This document shows positions 18,390-26,899 of a DNA stretch of 64,000 bases, in pieces. Position numbers and translations under genes: made by a program. This DNA is from Geomicrobium sp. JCM 19039. GTDB taxonomy: Bacteria > Bacillota > Bacilli > Bacillales > Marinococcaceae. The notes under the pieces are model-generated. The model saw only the letters and a program-made list of their open reading frames with translations. It made no database searches and was not told where the DNA came from. The stretch is from positions 46,621 through 110,620 of the forward strand of contig NZ_BAXB01000014.1 in NCBI RefSeq assembly GCF_000698145.1, written 5' to 3'. Positions within the stretch are counted from its first letter, which is position 1. The number at the start of each line of letters is the position of its first letter.

Positions 18390-18475
18390 ACGTTTCCCCT
18401 TTGGTTGTGGGGGTGGCGTCGCATCCTGAATCGACTGAAATAAAACACCAGCAACAATGGCTCTCACCAACAACA

Positions 18476-18506
18476 AGCCCTGGATCCGTAAGACGGATCC
18501 AGGGCT
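18476..18506 (-). terminator. Terminator of the SWIM-domain gene
   Basis: AGCCCTGGATCCGT and ACGGATCCAGGGCT form a perfect 14-bp stem with an AAG loop. Located 73 bp past the stop of the SWIM gene and just right of CRISPR array 2. Confidence 0.7.
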
Positions 18507-18578
18507 TTGCTCATTCTGCTACAAGGAACTCTCCACACTCGGTGGCTCACTTGTTATGCATTATTCAATAGCTATTTC

Positions 18579-20212
18579 CTACAGCCTATTCAACTCTTCC
18601 ATCATTGCCGGGCGGTTTTTGTATTGCTGTTGCCACTTTGTTTTGAGGTCGGCGACACGTTTTTCTCCGTCGGGGTAGGTTTGCATTTTTCTTAGAAGCT
18701 TGACGATCTGTTGATAGTTCTTTCGGTTGGCGGTTTCGACGGCCATTGCTTGAACGATTGATTCGTATCTTTCTAGCAGTGCTTCGGGATATTTGTCTTT
18801 TAGAACACGTTCATACTCTAGCAGCATGATCGATGAGGATGATTGGACGAATGCTAGTAGCCGGTCGTATAGCTGTTCCGCGTGGTAAAGTCTATGGATG
18901 GGAGCGGACTTTGGAAGCTGTTCGAATAGCACTTCGCGTTGCTCTGCCCACTCTTCCACAGTGTATTGTCGTTTAACTCGTTAAAAACCTCTACTTCTCC
19001 GGCTTGATGATTCAAGGCTAAGTCCCATAATTCTTGGAGATAAGCCGAGTGATTTCCAGTTTGTTTGTATAAATCTTTTAATTTTACACTGTCTCGAGCG
19101 ACAATTCCTGGAAGATCTCCATTTCTGACTTTGCTCTCTTCTAACACTTCGACAGCTGTATCAAAGTCTTTACGCTCTAGGCATCTTTCGACATAATAGT
19201 CTTTCACTCCATTGAAGTGGAGGTATTGTTTGCAATAGTCATCGATCTCACTTTGCTCGACGTTTTGCTGTTCCAATAACTCAATTTTTCGCAGCAACCA
19301 TTTGTCAGTGTCATACGCGATTCTTTCTGTACGAAACAACTGATGTAATTTCTTATCAACGAGCTGTTCTTTCTTTTTGAGAAAAACTTTCTCCGTAAAT
19401 TGATCGAATAGGACAGCTTCCAAATATTCTTCCATATAATCAATGACGTGCCCGTCTAGTTGTTGAATAAACCAGTCGAACATGTCAACTTTTTGTGCCT
19501 GATCAGCACGGTTGATTATTTCTTGCCAATGCGCGACACAATGATTCAAGATGGTCACAATTCCCCCGCCAGAGTCGTCAATTGCCAAATTATGCATTTC
19601 CTTGAATGTATGATTAACGACTTCAAAGGCCTCAGAAACTTGACGAGTGTTAATCAGTAAATGTACATGTCGTCCAAGGTAGTCAGTGAGGTCCATTGAA
19701 AGCTCCCTCGCTTGGTAATAGCCAATAAAACCGTGCCGATCCTCGTACTCTTTGAAGATGTCGTTAATTTCTTGCTTATAGCGCTGCACATCACTTTCTG
19801 ACAGAGGTACGCCTAGTTCTCCTTTAAAGCGCCCGAGTAGTTCACTGTTTTCTGACAAAATCGCTGTTAAAAACCCCCGTAGCAGCGTGTCATCTGCTCG
19901 TGCAACTAGATGAAAAATGTCTTCTGTCATATTGGTACTTTCGACGTGATTCAAATCGTTTCCCTCATCGAATTCATAGAGGACAGCCGCCATATGCTTG
20001 CAATGCTGATTTTCTAGCGCATACGGACACTCACAATACATCGCCCCTATTACTCCATCCGTATGTTTTATTTGTACGTAATACAGATCATTGCCTATAA
20101 CATTCGCTTGGATCACGGTTGCTGATACGTCAAGGTCTTCCACCAATTCATCAGCGTAATACGCATGGCCTCGATCTAAAATTTTTTCTGGAAATAAATG
20201 CTCCCATTTCAT
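18579..20212 (-). CDS. SWIM zinc-finger protein, frame broken
   Basis: Protein with an N-terminal SWIM zinc finger (CECPYALENQHCKHMAAVL, a CxCx(n)CxH motif near residues 60-80) followed by a long helical region with repeated Leu-rich amphipathic segments. SWIM domains bind DNA or protein partners; the role of this family in Bacilli is not established. One missing base near 18960 separates the last 120 residues (VEEWAEQREVLFEQLP onward). The ATG at 20212 follows AAAGGAG by 9 nt. Corrected length is about 544 residues. It stands alone, between a CRISPR array and the TctA operon. Confidence 0.82.
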
Positions 20213-20634
20213 GTTGGGCAACTCCTTTGGAATGGTTGTTCGCCTAATCTACGTCCATTCTAGCAGAAAGGGTTGTTTCTATTAAGTGAAGAGGGGGGAT
20301 CGGGTGGGTATTCTCTCTCACCCGAGCGGTGTGAAAGCCGGAGTGAGGAGTATGCGCCAAGGGTGGGAGGCGGCAGTCAAAGGAGTGTCCATTAGTACGT
20401 ATAGTAAAGAACACAAGGAGTTAAAGGAAGCTATTGAGAGGTTTGATGTTTAGGTGGCGGGAGTATGTTCAGTCTTTTTCTAGAGATAAATTGGGACGAT
20501 GAAGTTCCAACCGCTGTTATACTTTTGAACATAATGCGAAAACCCTCGTCCCCACATCGTAAAGTGAACGATGTGGGGACGAGGGTGTAACGTGATTTGA
20601 GGTATGAAAATTCTTTGACGTTCTGTTCTTTGAT
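20213..20634. other. Intergenic region between SWIM and tctA-like genes
   Basis: Contains the promoter region of the SWIM gene and the tctA terminator (20542-20586). A 34-codon frame at 20352-20453 (MRQGWEAAVKGVSIS start) with GAGGAG just before its ATG is the only small ORF; it could be a gene remnant, and I do not recognise it. Confidence 0.45.
20542..20590 (-). terminator. Strong terminator of the mevalonate/TctA operon
   Basis: ACCCTCGTCCCCACATCGT and ACGATGTGGGGACGAGGGT form a perfect 19-bp stem with a 7-nt loop; on the minus strand it is followed by TTTTCG. Located 45 bp past the tctA-like stop. Confidence 0.85.
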
Positions 20635-21989
20635 TTACCCTCCAATTATGCTTAATAACCAAGGAGCTGCGTATAAAATCATAAACAATACACCGTAGTT
20701 TACGCCGTTGCGGTGGAGTAATCCTGCGACTAGTCCAATGAGGACGACGCCAAAGATATTAACCCATCCGGCATCCATGTAGGCAAGCATAAAAACGAGA
20801 GCCATAAATAAGCCAATTAATGCTTCGTGCGGGACGAGCTTGAAGACGAAGTTGCAAATTTGGTTGGCGTATCTCATGGCAACGTAGTACGTGAAGATCA
20901 TGGCAATGGAAGCACCGATAATGGTAGCGATAATAATTTCACCCATGGACAGTTGGTGGTGAATGTTGTTGCTTGTATCAAAAACTGGCGGTGCATTAAA
21001 TAAGGCGTTACCCGGTCCAATTGCGACTGGAGAGAGTGGCAATCCAATGGCAATCAGCGGGATTAAAATACCAGCCATATACGTTGCACTCGTTAAACTG
21101 TCCATCGTAGAGATAGCACGAGAGGCTCTTTTTACTGGGTCTTTAATTTTCCTCGAAAGAAGCTCGCCATAAAAGATTGTCATACCGACGGGCGAAAGGA
21201 AGAATGTAAGGGATCCAAGTAAAGAACCTGTAGAAGCGGAAGCCACTTCTTTTTTATTGAGTATTTTGAATGGGTTAGGGAACCCCCGATTGTCGTTAGA
21301 CTCTTTAAATGTAATCACTTTATGGTCATAGCGAGGCAAGGCGTTTCTGGCATCGCGATTTAATAATTCAAACAAGCTGAACATGATTGGACCAATCGTA
21401 ATGCCGAGAAAGAAGGAAATAAACACGGTCGAATCTTCTGGAATAATGCCGGTTGCCCAGTACAGCTCTCTTAACCCTTGGATCAATAAAGCAAACGGCA
21501 GTATGGCGACTAAAGATAACCATTTATTTTTTGTTAACAGTGCGAGAAACACTGCACCGAGAAAGAAGATGAGCCTTCATAACCAACGATTACATCTGCA
21601 ACAGGCATGATGAATATGGCGAGTAAGATACTTACAGGAATAGAAATGATCGTACCAATTACTGAACCGGAAGCCATTTTTTTGATGCTTTGATGAGATA
21701 GTCCGTGAGATTTTAAGACCATAGCTGGTTCGACCATCGGGGCCGCCATGACTCCCCCAGGAATACCGGCGACAGCGACAGGAATTGAGTCCGTAAGTTT
21801 TTTGGCGGTAATGGCAGATATAAAGAACGCCAACACGGCATAAGGGGATAAGCCTGCTAGAATAAGCGCCAGCGTGACGGGGGCAAGCACAGCGGTTTCA
21901 TCCGTGCCTGGGGCAACGCCTATGATCGTATAAATGACCGCCCCTGCGACGCCTGCTAAAATCATTTGTAAAATGATGACTGGATCCAT
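20635..21989 (-). CDS. TctA-family tripartite carboxylate transporter permease, frame broken
   Basis: Large membrane subunit of a tripartite tricarboxylate-type transporter. It has about twelve hydrophobic segments and the family motif region VAPGTDETAVLAPVTLALILAG...IPVAVAGIPGGVMAAPMVEP. One missing base near 21555 joins VGYEGS to FFLGAVFLALLTKN; corrected length is about 451 residues. No TctC-type binding protein is present. It is the last gene of an operon with HMG-CoA reductase, which suggests mevalonate or a similar hydroxy-acid as substrate (inference). Confidence 0.82.
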
Positions 21990-22001
21990 CTGTACTTCCC
22001 T

Positions 22002-22240
22002 CTATTCTTCCGCTTGCTCTTCATGGAGCTTGCGCTTTGGTTTAATAATAATGCATGCGATGATAAAGCCAATGAAAGCACCGGTGAGCCCGAGAGCGAG
22101 TGGCAGCGGGGGCTCACTAGGCGCCAGAATATACCCCGCCATTGCAGGGACGACGCAGAGCAAGATGCAATGACCATATCACGAATCCCGACATGGTCTG
22201 CCCAAATTTCAACAAAAGGCTTGCGTTGTTCTTCATCCAT
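22002..22240 (-). CDS. Small two-helix membrane protein, TctB-like position, frame broken
   Basis: About 80 residues after repairing one missing base near 22172: a polar start (MDEEQRKPFVEIWADHVGIRD), helix 1 (MVIAILLCVVPAMAGYIL), helix 2 (LPLALGLTGAFIGFIIACIII) and a basic/acidic tail (KPKRKLHEEQAEE). It sits where the small TctB subunit would be encoded, directly before tctA, and its ATG overlaps the HMG-CoA reductase stop. TctB proteins are usually larger (four helices), so this is either a reduced version or a different accessory subunit. Confidence 0.62.
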
Positions 22241-23497
22241 GAGTTCGTTCACCTCTCAATTGTGTTAAATATTGTTCAGCAATATCTGATCTGAATTTGC
22301 CTTCTTTAACGAGGTGTTGTGCTACTTCAGCTATTTCCTCGTTTTTAGCCCCAGCCATTAGAGCGATGTTTTTGGCATGAAGCTTCATATGCCTTTTTGA
22401 ATGCCTTCAGTCGATAGCGCTTTAAGGGCGGTTAAGTTCTGAGCAAGTCCAACAGATGCGATAATCTCTGCGAGTTCGTTGGCAGATTGGATTTGGAGGA
22501 TTTTTAAGTTTGCTTGTGCTTTCGGATGAACGGCGGTCGCTCCTCCGATTGTGCCTACGGCCATTGGCAATTCAATACTTCCTGTGAGATTACCGGCTTC
22601 ATTCATCTCCCACTGAGTAAGGGAAGTGTAGTATCCGTTTCGACTTGCATACGCATGGGCGCCTGCTTCAACAGCCCTTGTATCATTCCCCGTCGCTAAC
22701 ACAATGGGTGTAATGCCGTTCATAATGCCCTTATTGTGAGTGGCTGCACGATAAGGATCACGTTTTGCAAAATTACAAGCTTCTACAATCTTCTGTACGA
22801 CTTCTTTGCCGCCGATGTCTTCTTTATTGATTTCACAAAATGCACGTACAAGCCGCTTGTCTGCGAGGTTGGAGATAATTCTCAGCCTGGCTTCGCCATT
22901 GGCGATCTTTTCAATCTTAGGTGCAATCTTTTCAGCCATTGTATTTGTGGCGTTCGCACCCATCGCATCCAAAGTATGGACGTGAAGATGGACAATGATC
23001 ATCGCCGGTGGTGTTTCGAGTACTCGTACAGTGATGTCGTAAGCTCCTCCACCAAGCTGGTTTAGTACAGGATCTTGATCATTTGCGAGTGTGATCAGCT
23101 CTTGTTTGTGCTGAAGGATCTTCATTTTCGCATGGTGAACATCCGATACGCCTAGAATTTGAATTTGAGAAAACATTCCGCTTTCTTCTAAGCGGGCTGT
23201 GAATCCCCCAGTTGGTCGTGTGAGTTTCGCTCCGTGACTTGCTGCAGCAATCACTGAGGACTCCTCGGTTGCCATAGGAATAATGCGCTCCCGTCCATTT
23301 ACGACAAAATTGACCGCTGCGCCAAGTGGAATTTCCATGACCCCAAAAGCATTCTCAACTAATTGATCGGACAGTTGATCGTACTGTTCATTTTCAAATA
23401 ACTGCTGTTCTTCTTTTTTTAATCTGCTCGTCGAAAATATCAATTCCTTTCGTTCTTCAATTGTGCGTTCATGAAACTTTGAAAATTTAGAAGTCAT
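22233..23497 (-). CDS. mvaA: Class II (degradative-type) HMG-CoA reductase, frame broken
   Basis: Interconverts mevalonate and HMG-CoA. Class II features: ENAFGVMEIPLGAA (substrate contact), DAMGANATNTMAEK (cofactor helix), LADKRLVRAFCEI, THNKGIMNGI with the catalytic Lys, and AVGTIGGATAVHPKAQ. One missing base near 22390 makes the frame stop at EGIQKGI; repairing it gives EGIQKG-HMKLHAKNIALMAGA, the flap domain with the catalytic His of GHMxLHA, ending at 22233 (about 421 residues). Bacilli normally make isoprenoids by the MEP route, and the operon pairs this gene with a transporter and a sigma-54 promoter, so a catabolic role is inferred. The start at 23497 is chosen over an in-frame ATG 12 bp upstream. 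Confidence 0.9.
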
Positions 23498-23538
23498 ATG
23501 GCTTCCCATCCTTTTATGTATTTAGTCGTTTTATTGAA

Positions 23539-23556
23539 ATGCAAAAAGCGTTCCAA
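23539..23556 (-). promoter_or_regulatory. Sigma-54 (SigL) -24/-12 promoter
   Basis: On the minus strand TTGGAACGCTTTTTGCAT matches the consensus TTGGCACG-N4-TTGCAT with one change, with the invariant GG and GC 10 nt apart. It lies about 42 bp before the HMG-CoA reductase start and downstream of the divergent-free end of the sigma-54 activator gene. Confidence 0.82.
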
Positions 23557-23623
23557 CTTTGGAAACGCTTACGGATAGTACTTACATATTGATGTGTATA
23601 CATTATGCACAAAAAATCATCAG

Positions 23624-23666
23624 AACCGTATACAAAGTATACAATATGTATACTTTGTATACGGTT
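23624..23666. promoter_or_regulatory. Paired palindromic enhancer sites for the sigma-54 activator
   Basis: A perfect 19-bp inverted repeat (arms AACCGTATACAAAGTATAC and its complement, 5-bp centre). Each arm is itself a palindrome, GTATAC-NNN-GTATAC, at 23628-23642 and 23648-23662, with centres 20 bp apart, about two helical turns. It lies about 70-125 bp upstream of the -24/-12 element and overlaps the activator stop codon. This arrangement suits cooperative binding of two activator dimers. Confidence 0.65.
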
Positions 23667-25020
23667 AGTCATCGATCTCATAATATTTAAGTTTATTATA
23701 AAAGGTTCGTCGGCTCATATTGAGTAATTGCATTGCTGTAGATCGGTGGTTGTTTGTTTGATCAAGTGCTTCAATCATGGCTTCTTTTTCGATCGTTTCG
23801 AATCGTAAATACTGCTCAAGAAACGAGGATTCTTCATTTGGTGAGTAAGCACTTGTGGAACGTTTCATCATATATTCCGGTAAGTGGTCATTTTGAATTC
23901 GTTCCCCAGTATTTGTCATTGCAAAAGCATGTTCTAGCACATTGCGCAACTCGCGTATGTTTCCGGGCCAAGTGTAGCTTTGGAAATGCGTTTTTGTTTC
24001 AGCAGATAACGATAATTGCTTGTTTGTCCGTTGGTTAAAATCATTAATAATCTCAGTAGATAGAGGTAATATATCTCTTTTGCGTTCACGTAATGGTGGG
24101 AGATGGATAGGAATTACATTCAATCGATAGTATAAGTCCTCTCGGAATTTTTTCATTTTCACAAGATCGTAGAGATTTGCATTCGTAGCTGCAATGATTC
24201 GCACATCGATGGAAATGCTTTGTTCCCCACCAATTCGCTCGATTTTTTTCTCTTGAAGTGCCCGTAATAATTTCGATTGCAAAGGCAAAGGCATGTCCCC
24301 AATTTCATCAAGGAATAGCGTTCCCCCATGAGCCAGTTCAAACTTACCTTTGTGGCCTGAGCGGACTGCGCCAGTAAACGCACCTTCTACGTACCCGAAA
24401 AATTCACTTTCCATGAGAGTTTCAGGAATGCTTGCACAGTTTACTTTAATGAAAGGTTCTGCACTTCTTGGGCTCAATTCATGCAATACATCGGCAGCGA
24501 CTTCTTTACCACTTCCGCTTTCTCCTGTAAGGAGGATCACAGAGTCTGTCTGGGCAGCTCTTAACAGTTTTTCGTTAATGTCGCGGAAAATCGGTTCTCG
24601 TGACTCAATTCTCTCCAAAAAACGACGGGAGGGGACGTGGCCTAGCTGTTCTTTTAAGTACGCTGTGTATCCCTTTAACTGTCGTAATTCATCTTCTAAA
24701 AGGCGAGTTTTCGTCGAATCCCGAAAAACGGACATCGCTCCAATTTTCTTTTTATTGTGATCGTAAACCGGTGTAATGTTCGCAACAATTCTCACCCCAG
24801 TCTGCTTAAAGTCGAACGAAACATTAATTAGCGGTTGCTCCGTTTTTAGCACATCTACGATTCGCGTGTTAGATTGGATATCTTCAAGTTGCATGTTCGT
24901 AATGTCACGCTGTTTTATGCCTAATATTTCATAGTACGATTGGTTTGCATATCGTACATTCGCATGTTCGTCAATAATCAGCATCCCGTCGTGCATCTGG
25001 TCAAGGAATTGTTTAAACAA
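23665..25020 (-). CDS. Sigma-54-dependent activator with PAS sensor
   Basis: Intact 451-residue bacterial enhancer-binding protein. A PAS domain (residues about 1-110; IIDEHANVRYANQSYYEILG) senses the signal, then an AAA+ domain with Walker A GESGSGKE (166-173), the sigma-54 contact GAFTGA (213-218), Walker B TLFLDEIGD (234-242) and the R-finger region, and a Fis-type HTH (NNHRSTAMQLLNMSRRTFYNKLKYY). The start is TTG at 25020 with AGGAGG 7 nt upstream. By position and the promoter downstream it should switch on the HMG-CoA reductase/TctA operon; in Pseudomonas mevalonii MvaR plays this part. Confidence 0.92.
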   Translation of the reverse strand: MFKQFLDQMHDGMLIIDEHANVRYANQSYYEILGIKQRDITNMQLEDIQSNTRIVDVLKTEQPLINVSFDFKQTGVRIVANITPVYDHNKKKIGAMSVFRDSTKTRLLEDELRQLKGYTAYLKEQLGHVPSRRFLERIESREPIFRDINEKLLRAAQTDSVILLTGESGSGKEVAADVLHELSPRSAEPFIKVNCASIPETLMESEFFGYVEGAFTGAVRSGHKGKFELAHGGTLFLDEIGDMPLPLQSKLLRALQEKKIERIGGEQSISIDVRIIAATNANLYDLVKMKKFREDLYYRLNVIPIHLPPLRERKRDILPLSTEIINDFNQRTNKQLSLSAETKTHFQSYTWPGNIRELRNVLEHAFAMTNTGERIQNDHLPEYMMKRSTSAYSPNEESSFLEQYLRFETIEKEAMIEALDQTNNHRSTAMQLLNMSRRTFYNKLKYYEIDD

Positions 25021-25116
25021 TTCAAAGCCTCCTATTCAATTATTCATGTGGTTTTATTATAAACGAAACGGTTAAGTGTCGTCGCAGTGAAATAGGTGGA
25101 ATAAAATCAACCTAGC

Positions 25117-25148
25117 ATTAATATACAGAATACTATAAAATGTATATT
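25117..25148. promoter_or_regulatory. Candidate YhfZ operator 1
   Basis: AATATACA (25120) and TGTATATT (25141) form a perfect inverted repeat. ATTAATATACAGAATACT here recurs with one change at 26119, before yhfY. It lies 32 bp upstream of yhfZ. Confidence 0.5.
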
Positions 25149-25179
25149 ACAATATGAAAATATAAAGTGTGGGCGATCA

Positions 25180-26112
25180 ATGAACAGCATCTGGGAACAA
25201 CTTTATTCAAAGAATGGATTTGCAGCTAAACAAATTGCAAAGAAGCTTGTTCATTTGGAAGTAGGAGACCGCATTCCGAGGGTTACCGATCTGGTAGCAG
25301 AGTTTTCAATGGGCAGAGGCACCGTTCAAGGAGCGCTCCGCTTGTTAGAAAATATCCGTGCGGTCGGGTTCGAAGCGAGGGGACATTTAGGTACATATGT
25401 CGTCCAAAAAGATATGCCGAAGTTGCTTGAGGTTGCAGGTATCGGTCCGCTTGCCGGCGTCATGCCTTTGCCGTACTCAAGAAAGTACGAAGGTTTGGCA
25501 ACAGGATTAATCGCAGCGTTTGATGAACAGAATGTTCGAACCAATCTTGCGTATATGCGCGGGGCGTTCCAACGTATGGAAGCCTTGAAGTCCGGAAGAT
25601 ATGATTTTGCCATTATGTCTCGTATGGCTGCTGAGCAGATGGTTGGTGAAGATGCTTCGTTGAACATCGCTGTTTTGTTTGGTCAAGGAAGCTATGTGTC
25701 AGGCCATGAAGTCTTTTTGCACGATCCGAGCAAGAAACAGATTGAAGCGGGCATGAGGGTAGGGATTGACTATTCGTCACCAGATCAATTTGTTCTTACC
25801 GAGCATGAGTGTGCAGGAATTGACGTGACGTATTATGAAGCCAATTATATGCAACTTTTTGAATTACTTCGTGAAGGAGTGATTGATGCAGCAATTTGGA
25901 ACCAAGATGAATTGCGTCTTGAGCCTAGTGTTCACAGGGTGCCTTTTCAAACAACAGAAGCTGGGAAGTTAGCGAATCGCATTAGCGAAGCTGTTCTTGT
26001 CGTTGATGGAACGAATGAAGAGGTGGAAAAGAGAGTCGGTCAATTACTTGCATCGCGGGTACAACAAGTACAGCTTGAAGTAGAAAAGGGTAGCCGGCAT
26101 CCTCGATATTAA
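25180..26112 (+). CDS. yhfZ: YhfZ-type GntR-like transcriptional regulator
   Basis: Intact 310-residue regulator. The N-terminal winged helix (GDRIPRVTDLVAEFSMGRGTVQGALRLLE) is GntR-like; the remainder resembles a periplasmic-binding-protein-type ligand domain (GPLAGVMPLPYSRKYEGLATGLIAAF). This is the YhfZ pattern known from the E. coli yhf operon. It heads a complete yhf gene set here, so it likely controls that operon and itself. Divergent from the sigma-54 activator. Confidence 0.85.
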   Translation: MNSIWEQLYSKNGFAAKQIAKKLVHLEVGDRIPRVTDLVAEFSMGRGTVQGALRLLENIRAVGFEARGHLGTYVVQKDMPKLLEVAGIGPLAGVMPLPYSRKYEGLATGLIAAFDEQNVRTNLAYMRGAFQRMEALKSGRYDFAIMSRMAAEQMVGEDASLNIAVLFGQGSYVSGHEVFLHDPSKKQIEAGMRVGIDYSSPDQFVLTEHECAGIDVTYYEANYMQLFELLREGVIDAAIWNQDELRLEPSVHRVPFQTTEAGKLANRISEAVLVVDGTNEEVEKRVGQLLASRVQQVQLEVEKGSRHPRY

Positions 26113-26118
26113 TTTATG

Positions 26119-26143
26119 ATTAATATACAAAATACTGTACATT
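26119..26143. promoter_or_regulatory. Candidate YhfZ operator 2
   Basis: ATTAATATACAAAATACT matches the site upstream of yhfZ at 17 of 18 positions; AATATACA and TGTACATT form an inverted repeat. Lies in the 55-bp gap between yhfZ and yhfY, suggesting a second internal promoter or operator. Confidence 0.5.
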
Positions 26144-26167
26144 GAACAAAACGAAAGGAGAGACGTC

Positions 26168-26509
26168 ATGAGTATTCAAGAACGATTGGAACTTCTTCTA
26201 AATGGAGATGTGATTAGCCAAAAGGCGGCGAGCATTACGTCTAAAGCGGCAGATCGTCTACCGAAGAACGCATCTACGGATCACGTCACGATGCTTATCA
26301 CGCATCTGGCAACTGCATTGACCCGTATAGAGCGCGGGGAGGAGCTGGATAAGCCAGCGCCTGCATTGGTTAAAGAAGTAGAAGCAATGAGTATAAAACC
26401 GGAAATACAAGACGAACTGGTGTGGATTGAAGAACAAGTAGGTAGTAATTTGCCTGAAGAGGAACGCATTTTTCTTAAAATTCATTATGCAACACTATTC
26501 AATCAATAG
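26168..26509 (+). CDS. yhfY: YhfY-like PRD-domain protein
   Basis: Intact 113-residue protein consisting of a lone PRD (PTS regulation) domain; the conserved histidine lies in VTMLITHLATALTRIERGEEL and the C-terminal EERIFLKIHYATLFNQ is the usual PRD ending. Lacking a DNA-binding domain, it probably modulates YhfZ or another partner. AAAGGAGAG precedes the ATG. Confidence 0.82.
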   Translation: MSIQERLELLLNGDVISQKAASITSKAADRLPKNASTDHVTMLITHLATALTRIERGEELDKPAPALVKEVEAMSIKPEIQDELVWIEEQVGSNLPEEERIFLKIHYATLFNQ

Positions 26510-26521
26510 GAGGCGTTACGA

Positions 26522-26884
26522 ATGAAAGTAGTGATTGGTGGACAAGTGGACAAGAAAGAAGTAGAAGCGCTCGTCAAAGAGTTTGGCGGGGATGTAGAAA
26601 CGGTTGTTAAGTCAGATGTAGAGGCGGCAATGGCAGTGAAGTCTGGTGCTGCAGACTACTACGTTGGGGCGTGTGCTACAGGTGGTGGGGGCGCCTTAGC
26701 GATGGCGAGAGCCATTTTAGGTGGTCCGCAATGTGAGACGGTATCAATGCCTGGACGAAAACCGAGTGAACAGAAGATTCAAGAAGCGGTGAATGCAGGG
26801 AAAAAGGCGTTTGGATTCACGGCGGATCATAAGCGGGATGCTGTTCAGATGATTATGAACGCTTTACAAGCAAAATCATGCTAA
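26522..26884 (+). CDS. yhfU: YhfU-like protein (DUF2620)
   Basis: Intact 120-residue protein; the GVADYYVGACATGGGGALAMARAILG-like segment (residues about 40-65) and GRKPSEQKIQEAVNAGKKAFGFTADH match the DUF2620 pattern. Function unknown; always found with YhfT, so a soluble partner of the transporter is plausible. GGAGG precedes the ATG. Confidence 0.82.
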   Translation: MKVVIGGQVDKKEVEALVKEFGGDVETVVKSDVEAAMAVKSGAADYYVGACATGGGGALAMARAILGGPQCETVSMPGRKPSEQKIQEAVNAGKKAFGFTADHKRDAVQMIMNALQAKSC

Positions 26885-26899
26885 AGGAGGGTCATTACA

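Noticed and set aside
17996..18457. Long open frame antisense to CRISPR array 2 and its leader
   Set aside because: Same artefact as at array 1: recurring peptides come from the CRISPR repeats.
22233..22388. Separate 51-residue gene between the HMG-CoA reductase and the small membrane protein
   Set aside because: Its sequence is the C-terminal flap of class II HMG-CoA reductase, joined by repairing one base at 22390.
23566..23581. cre-like sequence near the sigma-54 promoter
   Set aside because: It keeps the AAGCG core but misses several consensus positions, so catabolite repression by CcpA there is not supported.
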